Shown here: piece after piece, positions 1-7,475 of the stretch
Numbering within the stretch: the first letter of the stretch is position 1
Layout of the letters: each line of letters opens with the position of its first letter
DNA from: Sutterella sp.
GTDB lineage: Bacteria; Pseudomonadota; Gammaproteobacteria; Burkholderiales; Burkholderiaceae_F
Length of the DNA stretch: 64,000 bases
Assembly (NCBI GenBank): GCA_019418605.1
Contig: DYBN01000047.1
Coordinates: forward strand, 72,370 to 136,369
Reading direction: 5' to 3'
Translations under genes and position numbers: made by a program
The notes under the pieces: model-generated
Seen by the model: only the letters and a program-made list of their open reading frames with translations
Told to the model about the DNA's origin: nothing
Databases searched by the model: none

Positions 1-119
1 CTGATGCGATTTGAGCTCCCCGGCCTTCGGGGCGGGAAGCTCGAGGAAGTGTCGAGCTTTGCGGGCGGCGCTTTGCGCGCCCGTCACGGGGCCGGTGCGC
101 GTCTCTTGGACTAGCACGC

Positions 120-147
120 AGCGGCGGCCGCGCTTGCAGCCGCCGCT
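120..147 (-). terminator. Possible hairpin downstream of the first porin
   Basis: Nine-base perfect arms (AGCGGCGGC at 120-128 and GCCGCCGCT at 139-147) with a 10-base loop lie about 85 bases past the porin stop. No T-run follows on either strand, so intrinsic termination is uncertain. Nothing else recognisable was found in bases 1-230. Confidence 0.3.
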
Positions 148-230
148 GGTCTCTGCGCCGGACTGACCGGTTGCCTCGGCCTGAGGTGGCGCGGGGAAAT
201 TTTCAAGCTCTTGCGGCGCGCCTTGAGCGG

Positions 231-1412
231 TCAAAACATGTGCCGCAGGCCGAATCCCACCGTGACGACGTTCGGGCTCCAGTCTCCAACCTGCCCGGAG
301 AATCCGCGGGTATTGTCGATTTTGTCCTCCATGACGCTTGCAACGGCGTAGAGGTTGGTGCGCTTTGATAGGGGGTAGTCATAGCCCAGGGACACCGACC
401 AGCGGGAGAAGTCAAACTCGCCCACCATGTCCCAATTCGAGTCGGATTGCGCATCAAGCCAGGATGCGGCAGCCATGAGCTTGCCGCCGGCGATTTGTGT
501 TTCGGCACTTACCAGCAGGCTGAAGCCGTCAACCTGAATAAGGGAGAGAACTTGTGAGGCGAATTCCTGGGAGCCGCCGATCTTCCATGGCAGGTAGGGG
601 GAGGACTCGGTGAAAAGCCCTCCGAAGGTGTAGAGCTCGATGGAGTTGAAGTACTCTCCCGCCAGGTAGAGCTTGAAGCTCCCGAAGTCGTAGCTTGCAC
701 CTGCAAGCAGCGTAAAGCCGTCGTCGGTGTCGATGTTGGTAAAGGCCTGCGTCAGGTTGTACCACTCAAAGGAGATCATCCCTGAAAACGGCCCGTTGTC
801 GTAGGTTGCGGCGAGGTTGAGAAGCCGATCAGACCCGGACTTGTTCTCATAGCCGTTGACGCCCATGAAGTACATGGCGTGAAGTTGAAAGCCTGCAAAG
901 TCGGGCGAGCGGTAGGCGAGGGCGTTGTCGCAGCCGCCGTAGCCGGTGAAGGTGTTGCCGGGCTGTGCAACGAAAAAGCCGAAGTCGTTGTCAAAAGCGC
1001 TGATCCGGTCGCTGAGCGACCAGGAGCTCAGGCCCTGATTGAAGCTTCCCAGCCGCCCCATGCCGAGCTTGCCAAAGGGCCCTTCGATGAAAATGCTCGA
1101 CTCTCGATCAAAGAGAACATCGTCGTCTTGCAGATACAAGGCGCCGGTGTCGGCGTTAAAACTGCTTTCAAGAACAAAACCGACGTCAAGCCCGCTGCCG
1201 AGTTCTTCGAGGCCCTTGAGCCCCCAGCGCGAGGCGGACTGCCCGCCCGAGTTCATGGAAAAGTGCTCGACGTTGTCGTGCCCGGGGCTCTCGAGGTCCA
1301 TGTTGGTGTAGGACAACCCGAGGTCGACGATGCCGTAGAGCTCGACTTCGGCGGCTGCGGCCGAGCCGGCTGCAGCCAAAAGCAGTGCCGCGGCAGACAG
1401 TGCGTATTTCAT
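231..1412 (-). CDS. Gram-negative porin (outer-membrane general diffusion type)
   Basis: A 393-residue outer-membrane beta-barrel that would let small solutes into the periplasm. Residues 1-20 are a signal peptide ending in an Ala-rich site (GSAAA followed by AEVELYG). The mature start, with VELYGIVDLGLSY, is typical of betaproteobacterial porins. Alternating amphipathic strands fill the rest, and the chain ends in GLRHMF, with the terminal Phe that the Bam machinery recognises. A strong ribosome site, GAGGAGGAG, precedes the ATG. It is a diverged paralogue of the porin at 59978-61147. Substrate selectivity cannot be read from the sequence. The family call is firm. Confidence 0.93.
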   Translation of the reverse strand: MKYALSAAALLLAAAGSAAAAEVELYGIVDLGLSYTNMDLESPGHDNVEHFSMNSGGQSASRWGLKGLEELGSGLDVGFVLESSFNADTGALYLQDDDVLFDRESSIFIEGPFGKLGMGRLGSFNQGLSSWSLSDRISAFDNDFGFFVAQPGNTFTGYGGCDNALAYRSPDFAGFQLHAMYFMGVNGYENKSGSDRLLNLAATYDNGPFSGMISFEWYNLTQAFTNIDTDDGFTLLAGASYDFGSFKLYLAGEYFNSIELYTFGGLFTESSPYLPWKIGGSQEFASQVLSLIQVDGFSLLVSAETQIAGGKLMAAASWLDAQSDSNWDMVGEFDFSRWSVSLGYDYPLSKRTNLYAVASVMEDKIDNTRGFSGQVGDWSPNVVTVGFGLRHMF

Positions 1413-1500
1413 GGTTTGACTCCTCCTCTCGGGTCAGAGCACGATGCAGCCGGGGCTGCGGCAAAGGCAGGACAAGCCGCAGGAGTGCAGGCGAAAAAGC

Positions 1501-2067
1501 TTAAAGCGGCGATTTTCCTTCGGCCGCCTCCTTGATGAGCCTGTAGCCGCGGGGCGTTCCGTAGGTGAGGGCCACGCGGGGACTCACGGCAAAGTAAAAG
1601 CTCCAGAAGACGGCCCAGCCAAAGAGCTGAATCATGGACGCCTCCGTGAGCGCGAGTTTGAAAAACCAGCTCTGGAGCATGGCCACGCCCGGGCCCATGA
1701 CCCAGAGCATCACGATCGTGACGCCCACGGCATTGGGGCTGCGCTTGACGGCAATCTGATAGATCGTCATGGCGCCCAGAAAGATGGCAAGCACCGTCGG
1801 GAGCACGGCCATCGAGGCCTGCACCATCATCTCGGCGTTGCGCACGAGCATGAAGAAGAATTCGCTCGTAATGAAGGTGGTCTCCCAGACCGCCCGCAGA
1901 AACCAGGCGATTTGGCCGATGATGAAGACCCAAAGAAGCCCCCCGAAGCCGCTTTTGATCGAGGGCGAGGTAAGCACGGGAGGCTTTGTTCTCGCATAGG
2001 AGCCGATGATCCAGGTCGGAAGCCCGACGATGAAGATGATGAGAAGGGTAAGAAGAACGGTTCGCAT
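1501..2067 (-). CDS. Small integral membrane protein, DUF2569-like
   Basis: A 188-residue protein of unknown function. It begins with a hydrophobic helix (residues about 3-23), followed by a short loop and then about four more hydrophobic segments, at roughly 42-60, 85-107, 116-138 and 144-165. The layout and the GFGGLLWVFIIGQ segment resemble the DUF2569 family, but that is an impression and not a proven match. There are no catalytic motifs. It sits between a MerR regulator and a porin on the same strand, with about 130 and 90 bases between genes, so co-transcription with either is possible. Confidence 0.6.
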   Translation of the reverse strand: MRTVLLTLLIIFIVGLPTWIIGSYARTKPPVLTSPSIKSGFGGLLWVFIIGQIAWFLRAVWETTFITSEFFFMLVRNAEMMVQASMAVLPTVLAIFLGAMTIYQIAVKRSPNAVGVTIVMLWVMGPGVAMLQSWFFKLALTEASMIQLFGWAVFWSFYFAVSPRVALTYGTPRGYRLIKEAAEGKSPL

Positions 2068-2194
2068 GAAAGTCGAAGTGGTTTGGCGCCGGGCAGCCGC
2101 GCGCGGACGTCAGGATTTTTGAATTTTTGGGCGGCGCTTGAGGTGTTGACGTTTGAAAATGAGGGAAGTATCGCAGGCGAGGGAGCCTTCGGGC

Positions 2195-2656
2195 TTAAGG
2201 AGTGCCGGGAGACTTTGCCTCGTGCGGTTCGCGAAAGTGCGCGCAGCACGCGTCGCTTTGCGGATCATAAGACTCGAGCTCGTGCAGGATGCCGCAGTCG
2301 CCGTTTTCATGGTGGCCCGCGCAGCGCATCTTGAGTTCAAGCAGAGTCTGGCGCAGGCCTTCAAGTTCGTGCATGCGCTCTGAGACCTCCTGGAGCTTTT
2401 TTTCAATCAGGGCGTGCGCATCGGCGCACTTTCTGGGGTCGCCTTCATCGAGCGCGGCAAGGCTTGCAATGTCTTCGAGCGTCATGCCGAGCGTGCGGCA
2501 GTGCCGGATGAAGTGAAGGCGCGCCAGGTGCTTTTCCCCGTAGTCGCGGTAGTTGTTGAGCAGGCGCTGTGCGGGCGGCAGCAGCCCCTTGGCTTCATAA
2601 AACCGGATGGTCTCGATCGTGACGCCCGAGCGGCGAGAAAGTTCCCCGATGCGCAT
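2195..2656 (-). CDS. MerR-family Cd(II)/Pb(II)-type metal sensor (CadR/PbrR-like)
   Basis: A 153-residue cytoplasmic transcription regulator. The winged-helix MerR DNA-binding domain is at the N-terminus (RIGELSRRSGVTIETIRFYE), followed by the dimerisation helix. The cysteines match the CadR/PbrR pattern: Cys77 in DPRKC, Cys112 and Cys121 in a His-rich loop (RCAGHHENGDC), plus a C-terminal Cys137-Cys138 pair. Known members sense Cd2+, Pb2+ or Zn2+ and activate efflux pumps. No such pump is adjacent here, so its target is elsewhere or the gene is autonomous. A hairpin that probably ends the upstream aldo/keto reductase transcript lies only about 15 bases before this ATG. Confidence 0.88.
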   Translation of the reverse strand: MRIGELSRRSGVTIETIRFYEAKGLLPPAQRLLNNYRDYGEKHLARLHFIRHCRTLGMTLEDIASLAALDEGDPRKCADAHALIEKKLQEVSERMHELEGLRQTLLELKMRCAGHHENGDCGILHELESYDPQSDACCAHFREPHEAKSPGTP

Positions 2657-2667
2657 AGGATGCTCGC

Positions 2668-2686
2668 AAAAGAGCCCGCGGGGCTC
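2668..2686 (-). terminator. Intrinsic terminator after the aldo/keto reductase
   Basis: GAGCCC (2672-2677) pairs with GGGCTC (2681-2686) around a 3-base loop. On the minus strand it is followed by TTTT. It lies in the leader of the MerR gene, so transcription of that gene must either start very close to its ATG or read through this hairpin. Confidence 0.55.
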
Positions 2687-2761
2687 CTTGTCTTTAAAAG
2701 AAAACGGGTTAAAGGACAGACATCAAGATTTTTTGATGGCCGTGCGCCCGAGGGCGGACGT

Positions 2762-3613
2762 CTAAAACGTCACGTGATCCGGGTCAAGGCCCGAAAAGCC
2801 CGTCTGCGGCAGGTTGTCGAGCCGCGTCATGTCCTCCTCCGAGATGTTGAATCCGAAGAGATCGGCGTTTTGCCGGCGCCTTTCGGCGTTCATCGACTTG
2901 GGCAGCGTCGCCACGCCGTGCTGCAGGCACCAGCGAAGCGCAATCTGGGGGCTCGTGACGCCGTATTTTTGCGCAAGTTCGCACAAAACGGGATGGCGGA
3001 TGAGTGCACCTCGCCCAAGGGGCGACCAGGCTTCAATCTGAATGCCCCGCTCCATGCAGAATTCGACCGTGGGCTTTTGCATGTAGCCCGGGTGAAATTC
3101 AATCTGATTGACCATGGGGGCGATGTTTGCGCGCGCAAGCAGCGGCACGAGATGGTGCACCAGAAAGTTGCTCACGCCGATGGCCCGCACGCGGCCGCTC
3201 TTGTAGAGGTCTTCCATTGCGCGCCACGTCCCGGAGTTGATGCTCTGCCAGGTCATGGGCTCGCCGCGGGCGGCAGGCCAGTGAATGAGGTACAAGTCGA
3301 GATACTCAAAGCCAAGCGTTGCAAGCGTCTTGTTGAAAGCGGCGATCGTGGCCTCGTAGCCGCGGTCGGTGTTCCAGAGTTTGCTTGTGACGAAGATCTT
3401 TTCGCGGGGGATTCCGCAGGTGCGGACCGCCAGGCCCACCGAGTGCTCGTTGCCGTAGATGTGCGCCGTGTCGATGTGCCGGTAGCCGACGCTGATGGCG
3501 TCCTTGAGGTTGGCAACGAGCTCGTCGCCGTCGGGAACCTGCCAGGTTCCCATGCCGACGCAGGGAAGGCGAACGCCGTTGGATAGTTTGAAGCCGCTCG
3601 CGATGGTGGGCAC
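2762..3613 (-). CDS. Aldo/keto reductase
   Basis: A 283-residue NAD(P)H-dependent oxidoreductase of the (beta/alpha)8-barrel AKR family, which reduces aldehydes and ketones to alcohols. The catalytic tetrad is visible: Asp48 and Tyr53 (HIDTAHIY), Lys78 (TSKLW) and His111 (LIHWP). The AKR signatures GVSNF and the cofactor-binding IPKS-like segment (TLPKSMN) also appear. A GTG start at 3613 is chosen because AAGGAG stands 8 bases before it and the protein then begins at the family's usual position; the open frame continues 49 codons upstream with no family similarity. The physiological substrate is unknown. Confidence 0.9.
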   Translation of the reverse strand: MPTIASGFKLSNGVRLPCVGMGTWQVPDGDELVANLKDAISVGYRHIDTAHIYGNEHSVGLAVRTCGIPREKIFVTSKLWNTDRGYEATIAAFNKTLATLGFEYLDLYLIHWPAARGEPMTWQSINSGTWRAMEDLYKSGRVRAIGVSNFLVHHLVPLLARANIAPMVNQIEFHPGYMQKPTVEFCMERGIQIEAWSPLGRGALIRHPVLCELAQKYGVTSPQIALRWCLQHGVATLPKSMNAERRRQNADLFGFNISEEDMTRLDNLPQTGFSGLDPDHVTF

Positions 3614-3779
3614 GTAGATTTCTCCTTGATTGGCTTGAAATAGTCCTGCTTTGTATTGATCGTGCGCACCGTCTTCCTTTCTTGGGAAGCGGTGACTTTT
3701 TTTCAAATGCACGCCGCTGCCTGCATCCCCCGCGAATGATGCCGGCGGGTTTTTAGTCAAAGGCGCGGCGTCCGTGCAT

Positions 3780-3816
3780 AAAAACGGACGGTCAACGGGG
3801 CGACAGACCCCGTCCG
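3780..3816 (-). terminator. Intrinsic terminator or leader attenuator
   Basis: CGGACGG (3785-3791) pairs with CCGTCCG (3810-3816). On the minus strand the stem is followed by TTTTT. An alternative, mutually exclusive stem ACGGGG/CCCCGT (3795-3800, 3808-3813) overlaps it. It either ends the transcript of the gene at 3921-4307, or acts as an attenuator in the aldo/keto reductase leader, because a -10-like TAAAAT lies just upstream. Confidence 0.55.
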
Positions 3817-3832
3817 GGCCGTGTAGTGCGAC

Positions 3833-3838
3833 ATTTTA
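3833..3838 (-). promoter_or_regulatory. Putative -10 element for the aldo/keto reductase
   Basis: On the minus strand this reads CTAAAATGTCGC. The same box with a GC-rich discriminator recurs before several other genes in this window. No convincing -35 is visible. Confidence 0.4.
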
Positions 3839-3920
3839 GCAAGCGCCTTTGCGCGGGCCTTGGGGCTAAAAACGCTCGCGCCGACTGATCTACGCTTCGG
3901 CGGGCGGACGCGTGCGTCGC

Positions 3921-4307
3921 TCAAATCCCGGATTTCTCATCGTCGGCAAAGCGCCTCGCCGAGCAGCACCGCGGCAGCATCGCAAGCGTTTCCTGCTCGG
4001 CAATCTCTTCGGGAAACTTCGGCACGAGCGAGAGCTTCACTTCAAGGTGCGGGCGCATCAGGGGATCCTTGCCGAAGGCCTTCTGAAGCACTTCGACAAA
4101 CGCCTCGTTGAGCTTTTCCTGCAACTCTTCAACGGTCTGCGCCACGGCCCGAATGGGGTTGGCGTGGTCGAAGTCCGGGCACAGGGCCTGAAAGTCGCGG
4201 CGGTCGCGGTCGTAGACCACGAGAACTTCGGTGCGAATCGACAGTCCAAACTGGACGGCCAGGCGCCAGCCGGGAAGGCGCACGGGATAAGCGGGAAAGG
4301 CGGACAT
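3921..4307 (-). CDS. Small protein with HicB-like features, unknown function
   Basis: A 128-residue protein that I do not recognise with certainty. Residues about 25-75 (VLVVYDRDRRDFQALCPDF, then QTVEELQEKLNEAFVEVL) follow the pattern of HicB-type antitoxins: two strands with a PDF-like turn, then an amphipathic helix after a T-x-E-E-L element. There is no HicA-like toxin next to it and no obvious DNA-binding tail, so this is only a fold-level suggestion. The ATG at 4307 is the first Met after a low-similarity Arg-rich stretch; no good ribosome site is visible. It has a minus-strand -10-like box at 4461-4466 and a terminator at 3780-3816. Confidence 0.55.
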   Translation of the reverse strand: MSAFPAYPVRLPGWRLAVQFGLSIRTEVLVVYDRDRRDFQALCPDFDHANPIRAVAQTVEELQEKLNEAFVEVLQKAFGKDPLMRPHLEVKLSLVPKFPEEIAEQETLAMLPRCCSARRFADDEKSGI

Positions 4308-4679
4308 GGGATGTCGAGGATCGTTTTCAAAAAGCTGGAAATGAAAAAGGCAAAGCCCGAAAGAGCGCTCACGCGGGACGTCCTTTGCGCCTGTAGAGGT
4401 CCCCCGGGCGGGGAAGCTGCGCTGCCGCAAAAAGGCGGTTGATGCCGCGGGCTTTTTGGCATTTTAAGCGAGGCAGGCCCTGTGTTTTCACCGGGTGAAA
4501 TCCCTGCAGACAACAAGCCTTGCCTCGTGGAAAGTCCCAAGCATGCGCGCGGGTTTTGTTGCTGCAAATCTTGCGCTGCCGCAAGAATTTCCCCGTTGGC
4601 GGCGATTAGACTTGCACCGCGCTTCGGGCGTACACAGGGACAAAACTACAAAACTAGAAAAATTTCAAGAACACACACC
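4308..4679. other. Divergent intergenic region
   Basis: About 370 bases between the minus-strand small gene and the plus-strand membrane-anchored gene. It holds a minus-strand TAAAAT box at 4461-4466. No RNA gene, repeat or small coding region could be supported. Confidence 0.5.
4461..4466 (-). promoter_or_regulatory. Putative -10 element for the HicB-like gene
   Basis: On the minus strand this reads TTAAAATGCC, the same -10 plus G pattern found before several genes here. The -35 is weak. The leader would be about 150 bases. Confidence 0.35.
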
Positions 4680-6056
4680 ATGGCTGTCAGCGAATTGAGT
4701 ACCGTCGTCGTTTCTGTCGTTGCCTGCGTCGTTGTCGGCGCGGGCTTTGTCTGGCAGATGATGCGCAGACGCAACAGGAAGGCCAACGCATCCAAACCCA
4801 CCGCCGTCAAGCGGGACGCAAGCGGGCATCCGCTGCCTCCGGCTCGTCCCGAAGAGGGGGCGGTCAAGAAGTCCAAGGCCGTGAGCGACTTTGAGGCTGT
4901 GGGCGTCAAGCGCCCGACGATGCTTGCGGTGACCGCCATGCGAGGCGACGCCACGGCAAGCGAACTCTTCATTCAGAGGGCCTTTAAGATCGACCGCGAG
5001 TTCTGGCACGAGCTCGATGTGTCCTACCACGAGATGCGCCGCCTCGACTGCCTCTTTGCCGAGGCCAACAAGCTTGCCTGGGTGCCGGGCAGCGCCTTTG
5101 AGCGCCACATCTTTGCCGTGAGCTTCTCGCCCGTGCTCGAAGAGGCCCTAAAGCAAGGCTACCACCCGCGTGTGAACGCCACGGCGGCGGACCTTCAGAT
5201 TTGCGCCGTCGACGAGATGGGTCGCATCCTGGGCGAGCCCATGCAGATGCCCGATCACGCCTGGGGGGAGCCCGCGCGCGTGCATGCGCTGTGGTGTGCG
5301 CTCAACCCAACCGACAAGCCCCATGAACTTGAAGGCGACCTCGTCAACGAGCTCGCACTGCTCAAGGACCGCGTCGAGAAATTGTCCGAACATGTTGCCG
5401 CCTTGACGGCCCGCACCTGGCAGCAGCGCTTTGAGAAGCTTTTGGACCTTTCCGAAGACTTGCGCCGCCTCGGAGCCGAAGGAGGGCAGGCGGCCGAGCG
5501 GCACGCGCGCATTGACGAGATTGTCAAGGAAGTGCGCGGCGACGCCGCCCGCATTGACGAGGCCATTGCCGAGCGCGCCTCCTCCGTCAAGACGGTCGAG
5601 GACGCCGATCAGGCGCTTGTGCATGCCGTTGCCTATCTCTATGTGCGCGAGCTCACGATCCGCGTGCTGCGCGTCTGCGCCCTGCTGCGCGTGATGGCAG
5701 GCGACACCTTTGCCCACGAAGTGCACTGCGCCAACCACATCATCACCGATCTTGATCAGTTCACGGACGTGCGGGGCTTGATCGCCGCGGCAGCGGCCGC
5801 CGCGCACGCGCCCCTTGAGAGCGAAAACCACCGCGCGATGAGCGATCAGCACGTGCAGCTTGCAGGCGACATCGCGCGGCACAGCCGCGAGCTGCAGAAG
5901 CTGCACGATGCGCTTGAGGGCGAACTGAGAAGCCAGGCGCAGCAGCTGCAGACCAAGGTCGACCGGTGCCTGCTCTGGCAGTCGCACCCGCGCCGCTATG
6001 CCGTGCGCCTGGACGACTACGGGCACATTGAAAAGATGTACGTGCTCGACGCTTAA
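4680..6056 (+). CDS. Membrane-anchored coiled-coil protein, unknown function
   Basis: A 458-residue protein with no recognised family. Residues about 7-28 (VVVSVVACVVVGAGFVWQMM) form a single membrane helix, followed at once by a basic Arg/Lys stretch. This predicts an N-out, C-in anchor with the bulk in the cytoplasm. A mixed segment (about 85-215) is followed by long Leu/Ala-rich amphipathic helices with heptad character (about 220-300 and 385-430). The ATG at 4680 is chosen because it places the membrane helix at the N-terminus; the open frame continues 66 codons upstream without such character. It stands alone and ends in a good terminator. A structural or envelope-related role is possible but unproven. 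Confidence 0.7.
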   Translation: MAVSELSTVVVSVVACVVVGAGFVWQMMRRRNRKANASKPTAVKRDASGHPLPPARPEEGAVKKSKAVSDFEAVGVKRPTMLAVTAMRGDATASELFIQRAFKIDREFWHELDVSYHEMRRLDCLFAEANKLAWVPGSAFERHIFAVSFSPVLEEALKQGYHPRVNATAADLQICAVDEMGRILGEPMQMPDHAWGEPARVHALWCALNPTDKPHELEGDLVNELALLKDRVEKLSEHVAALTARTWQQRFEKLLDLSEDLRRLGAEGGQAAERHARIDEIVKEVRGDAARIDEAIAERASSVKTVEDADQALVHAVAYLYVRELTIRVLRVCALLRVMAGDTFAHEVHCANHIITDLDQFTDVRGLIAAAAAAAHAPLESENHRAMSDQHVQLAGDIARHSRELQKLHDALEGELRSQAQQLQTKVDRCLLWQSHPRRYAVRLDDYGHIEKMYVLDA

Positions 6057-6088
6057 GGCGTCCCCATCCGGCAGGCGAAAGCATCAAG

Positions 6089-6118
6089 TCCCCGGGCGCA
6101 GTCCCGGGGCTTTTTTTA
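6089..6118 (+). terminator. Intrinsic terminator
   Basis: CCCCGGG and CCCGGGG arms with a 6-base loop (about 6090-6109), followed by TTTTTTT. It closes the transcript of the membrane-anchored coiled-coil gene. Confidence 0.85.
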
Positions 6119-6121
6119 CGT

Positions 6122-7123
6122 TTACGGCTTGCGGTCGCTCGGATCGTCTCGGCCCACTTCGATGAACTGCGGGATGATGGGCTTGCGCCGGGCAAGCTCC
6201 GGCATCCAGGTCTTGACAAGCCTTTCGCGGTAGATGTCTGCGATGCGCCGCGCCATCGGCGCAAAGCGCAGGGTGCGCGCGGCCACCCAGAGCGTTTTTT
6301 CTATCGACGCGCTGCCGATTTGATGCACGGTGACCCGATCGAGCTGATCGCGCACGCACCACAGGCTCGTGGGCGGCAGGATCGTCCAGCCAAGTCCCCG
6401 CACGACGGCGTTGGTGACCGACTGGGTGTTTTCAACGAGGATGCGGTCGCTCACGCTGATGCCGAGAATGCGCATCATCGCAAGCGACTTTCTCCAGTCC
6501 ATCGACTCTCTTCGATAGGACACGAAGGGCAGCCGCAGATGCGCGCAGATGCTCTCGGCGGGCAGCATGTCGCGGTCGATGGCGTCCGTCCTCGGGTGCA
6601 CGATGAGGTACTTTTCCGACACAAGCCGCAGCGCAAGGAACCGGTCTTCGGACGGGATGTCGGGGGCAATGGCAATGTCAAGGCGCCCCTCGCGGAAATC
6701 CTTGAGAATCTTTGGAATCAGCCCCCACTGGGCCTCAAAGTGCTGCACGGCCGGAATGAGCGCGGCTTCAAGGTCGCTGCTTGCGTAGCTTGCGGCCGCC
6801 TCGGTGATTCCAAAGCGAAGCGAACACACGCGGCTCGTTTTGATGGCTTCCACCGCGCGCAGAAAGCGCGATGATTCGTCGACCACGGACTGCGCAAGGC
6901 TCAGCACCTCCTGGCCGCGCTCGGTGAGCCTGGGCGGGCGCACGGAGCGGTCAAAGAGCGCGAAGCCAAGCTGCTTTTCAAGCCTTTCGATTGCCTGCGA
7001 GACGGCCGACTGCGACAGCGCAAGGGTGCGCGCGGTTTCCGAAAACGAACCGATGCGCGCGGTGTTGACGAAGATGTTGAGCTGCGCGGGCTGAACAAGG
7101 TGCAGGTCCAGTGAGTCGGGCAT
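6122..7123 (-). CDS. LysR-family transcription regulator
   Basis: A 333-residue DNA-binding regulator. The winged helix-turn-helix occupies residues about 15-75 (TARIGSFSETARTLALSQSAVSQ, the classic LysR helix pair). A type-2 periplasmic-binding-protein-like effector domain follows from about 100 onwards. It is divergent from the AEC-family carrier at 7476-8438, 352 bases away. That arrangement usually means the regulator controls the neighbour and itself. A 15-base dyad containing a T-N11-A motif lies 22 bases before its ATG. The effector is unknown, probably a small organic acid if the neighbour is its target. Confidence 0.9.
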   Translation of the reverse strand: MPDSLDLHLVQPAQLNIFVNTARIGSFSETARTLALSQSAVSQAIERLEKQLGFALFDRSVRPPRLTERGQEVLSLAQSVVDESSRFLRAVEAIKTSRVCSLRFGITEAAASYASSDLEAALIPAVQHFEAQWGLIPKILKDFREGRLDIAIAPDIPSEDRFLALRLVSEKYLIVHPRTDAIDRDMLPAESICAHLRLPFVSYRRESMDWRKSLAMMRILGISVSDRILVENTQSVTNAVVRGLGWTILPPTSLWCVRDQLDRVTVHQIGSASIEKTLWVAARTLRFAPMARRIADIYRERLVKTWMPELARRKPIIPQFIEVGRDDPSDRKP

Positions 7124-7144
7124 AAGCGTGTGCGATGGTCAATC

Positions 7145-7159
7145 ATTAGCGCCGCTAAT
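7145..7159. promoter_or_regulatory. LysR-type operator candidate
   Basis: ATTAGCG, one central base, then CGCTAAT: a perfect 7-base dyad containing T-N11-A, the classic LysR-type recognition motif. It is immediately upstream of the lysR start, suggesting autoregulation. Confidence 0.55.
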
Positions 7160-7342
7160 CATAGGGCAATTGCATGAATAGACGCATAAGATGAGGCCTG
7201 CACGACTCATGGGCTTTGCGCCAATGAGCTGCAGCCATATCGTTTTTTACCCGCCTGCACCTTGGTCCCCTCGGCTGCGGGCATTTTTTTGCCGGCTGCG
7301 GTGCAGCCCTGACGGCCGCAGGCGGCATCATAAGCGCGAAAG

Positions 7343-7370
7343 TTGTACGTCCATCAGTCAAGCTGATAAT
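7343..7370 (+). promoter_or_regulatory. Promoter of the AEC carrier gene
   Basis: -35 TTGTAC (7343-7348), 16-base spacer, -10 GATAAT (7365-7370) followed by G. Transcription would start near 7377, about 100 bases before the ATG. Confidence 0.5.
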
Positions 7371-7379
7371 GCACTTTAC

Positions 7380-7397
7380 CTAGGTGGTATTGCCTAG
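7380..7397. promoter_or_regulatory. Inverted repeat downstream of the AEC promoter
   Basis: CTAGG (7380-7384) and CCTAG (7393-7397) separated by 8 bases. It overlaps the expected transcription start, the place where a repressor would bind. Confidence 0.35.
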
Positions 7398-7475
7398 CAT
7401 CGAAAAAAGAAAGCCTCTTTTGCAGAACCCTGCACGAGCAGGCTTTTGTAGGCAACGAGAATTTTTTCGAGCATT

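Larger units (their letters stand above)
3614..3920. other. Intergenic region ahead of the aldo/keto reductase
   Basis: This holds a minus-strand hairpin with a T-run (3780-3816) and a minus-strand -10-like TAAAAT (3833-3838). No small gene or repeat was recognised in the remainder. Confidence 0.6.
7124..7475. other. Divergent regulatory region, lysR / AEC carrier
   Basis: 352 bases holding the LysR-type dyad at 7145-7159, a plus-strand promoter at 7343-7370 and an inverted repeat at 7380-7397. The middle part contains a Thr/Pro-rich chance frame only. Confidence 0.6.
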
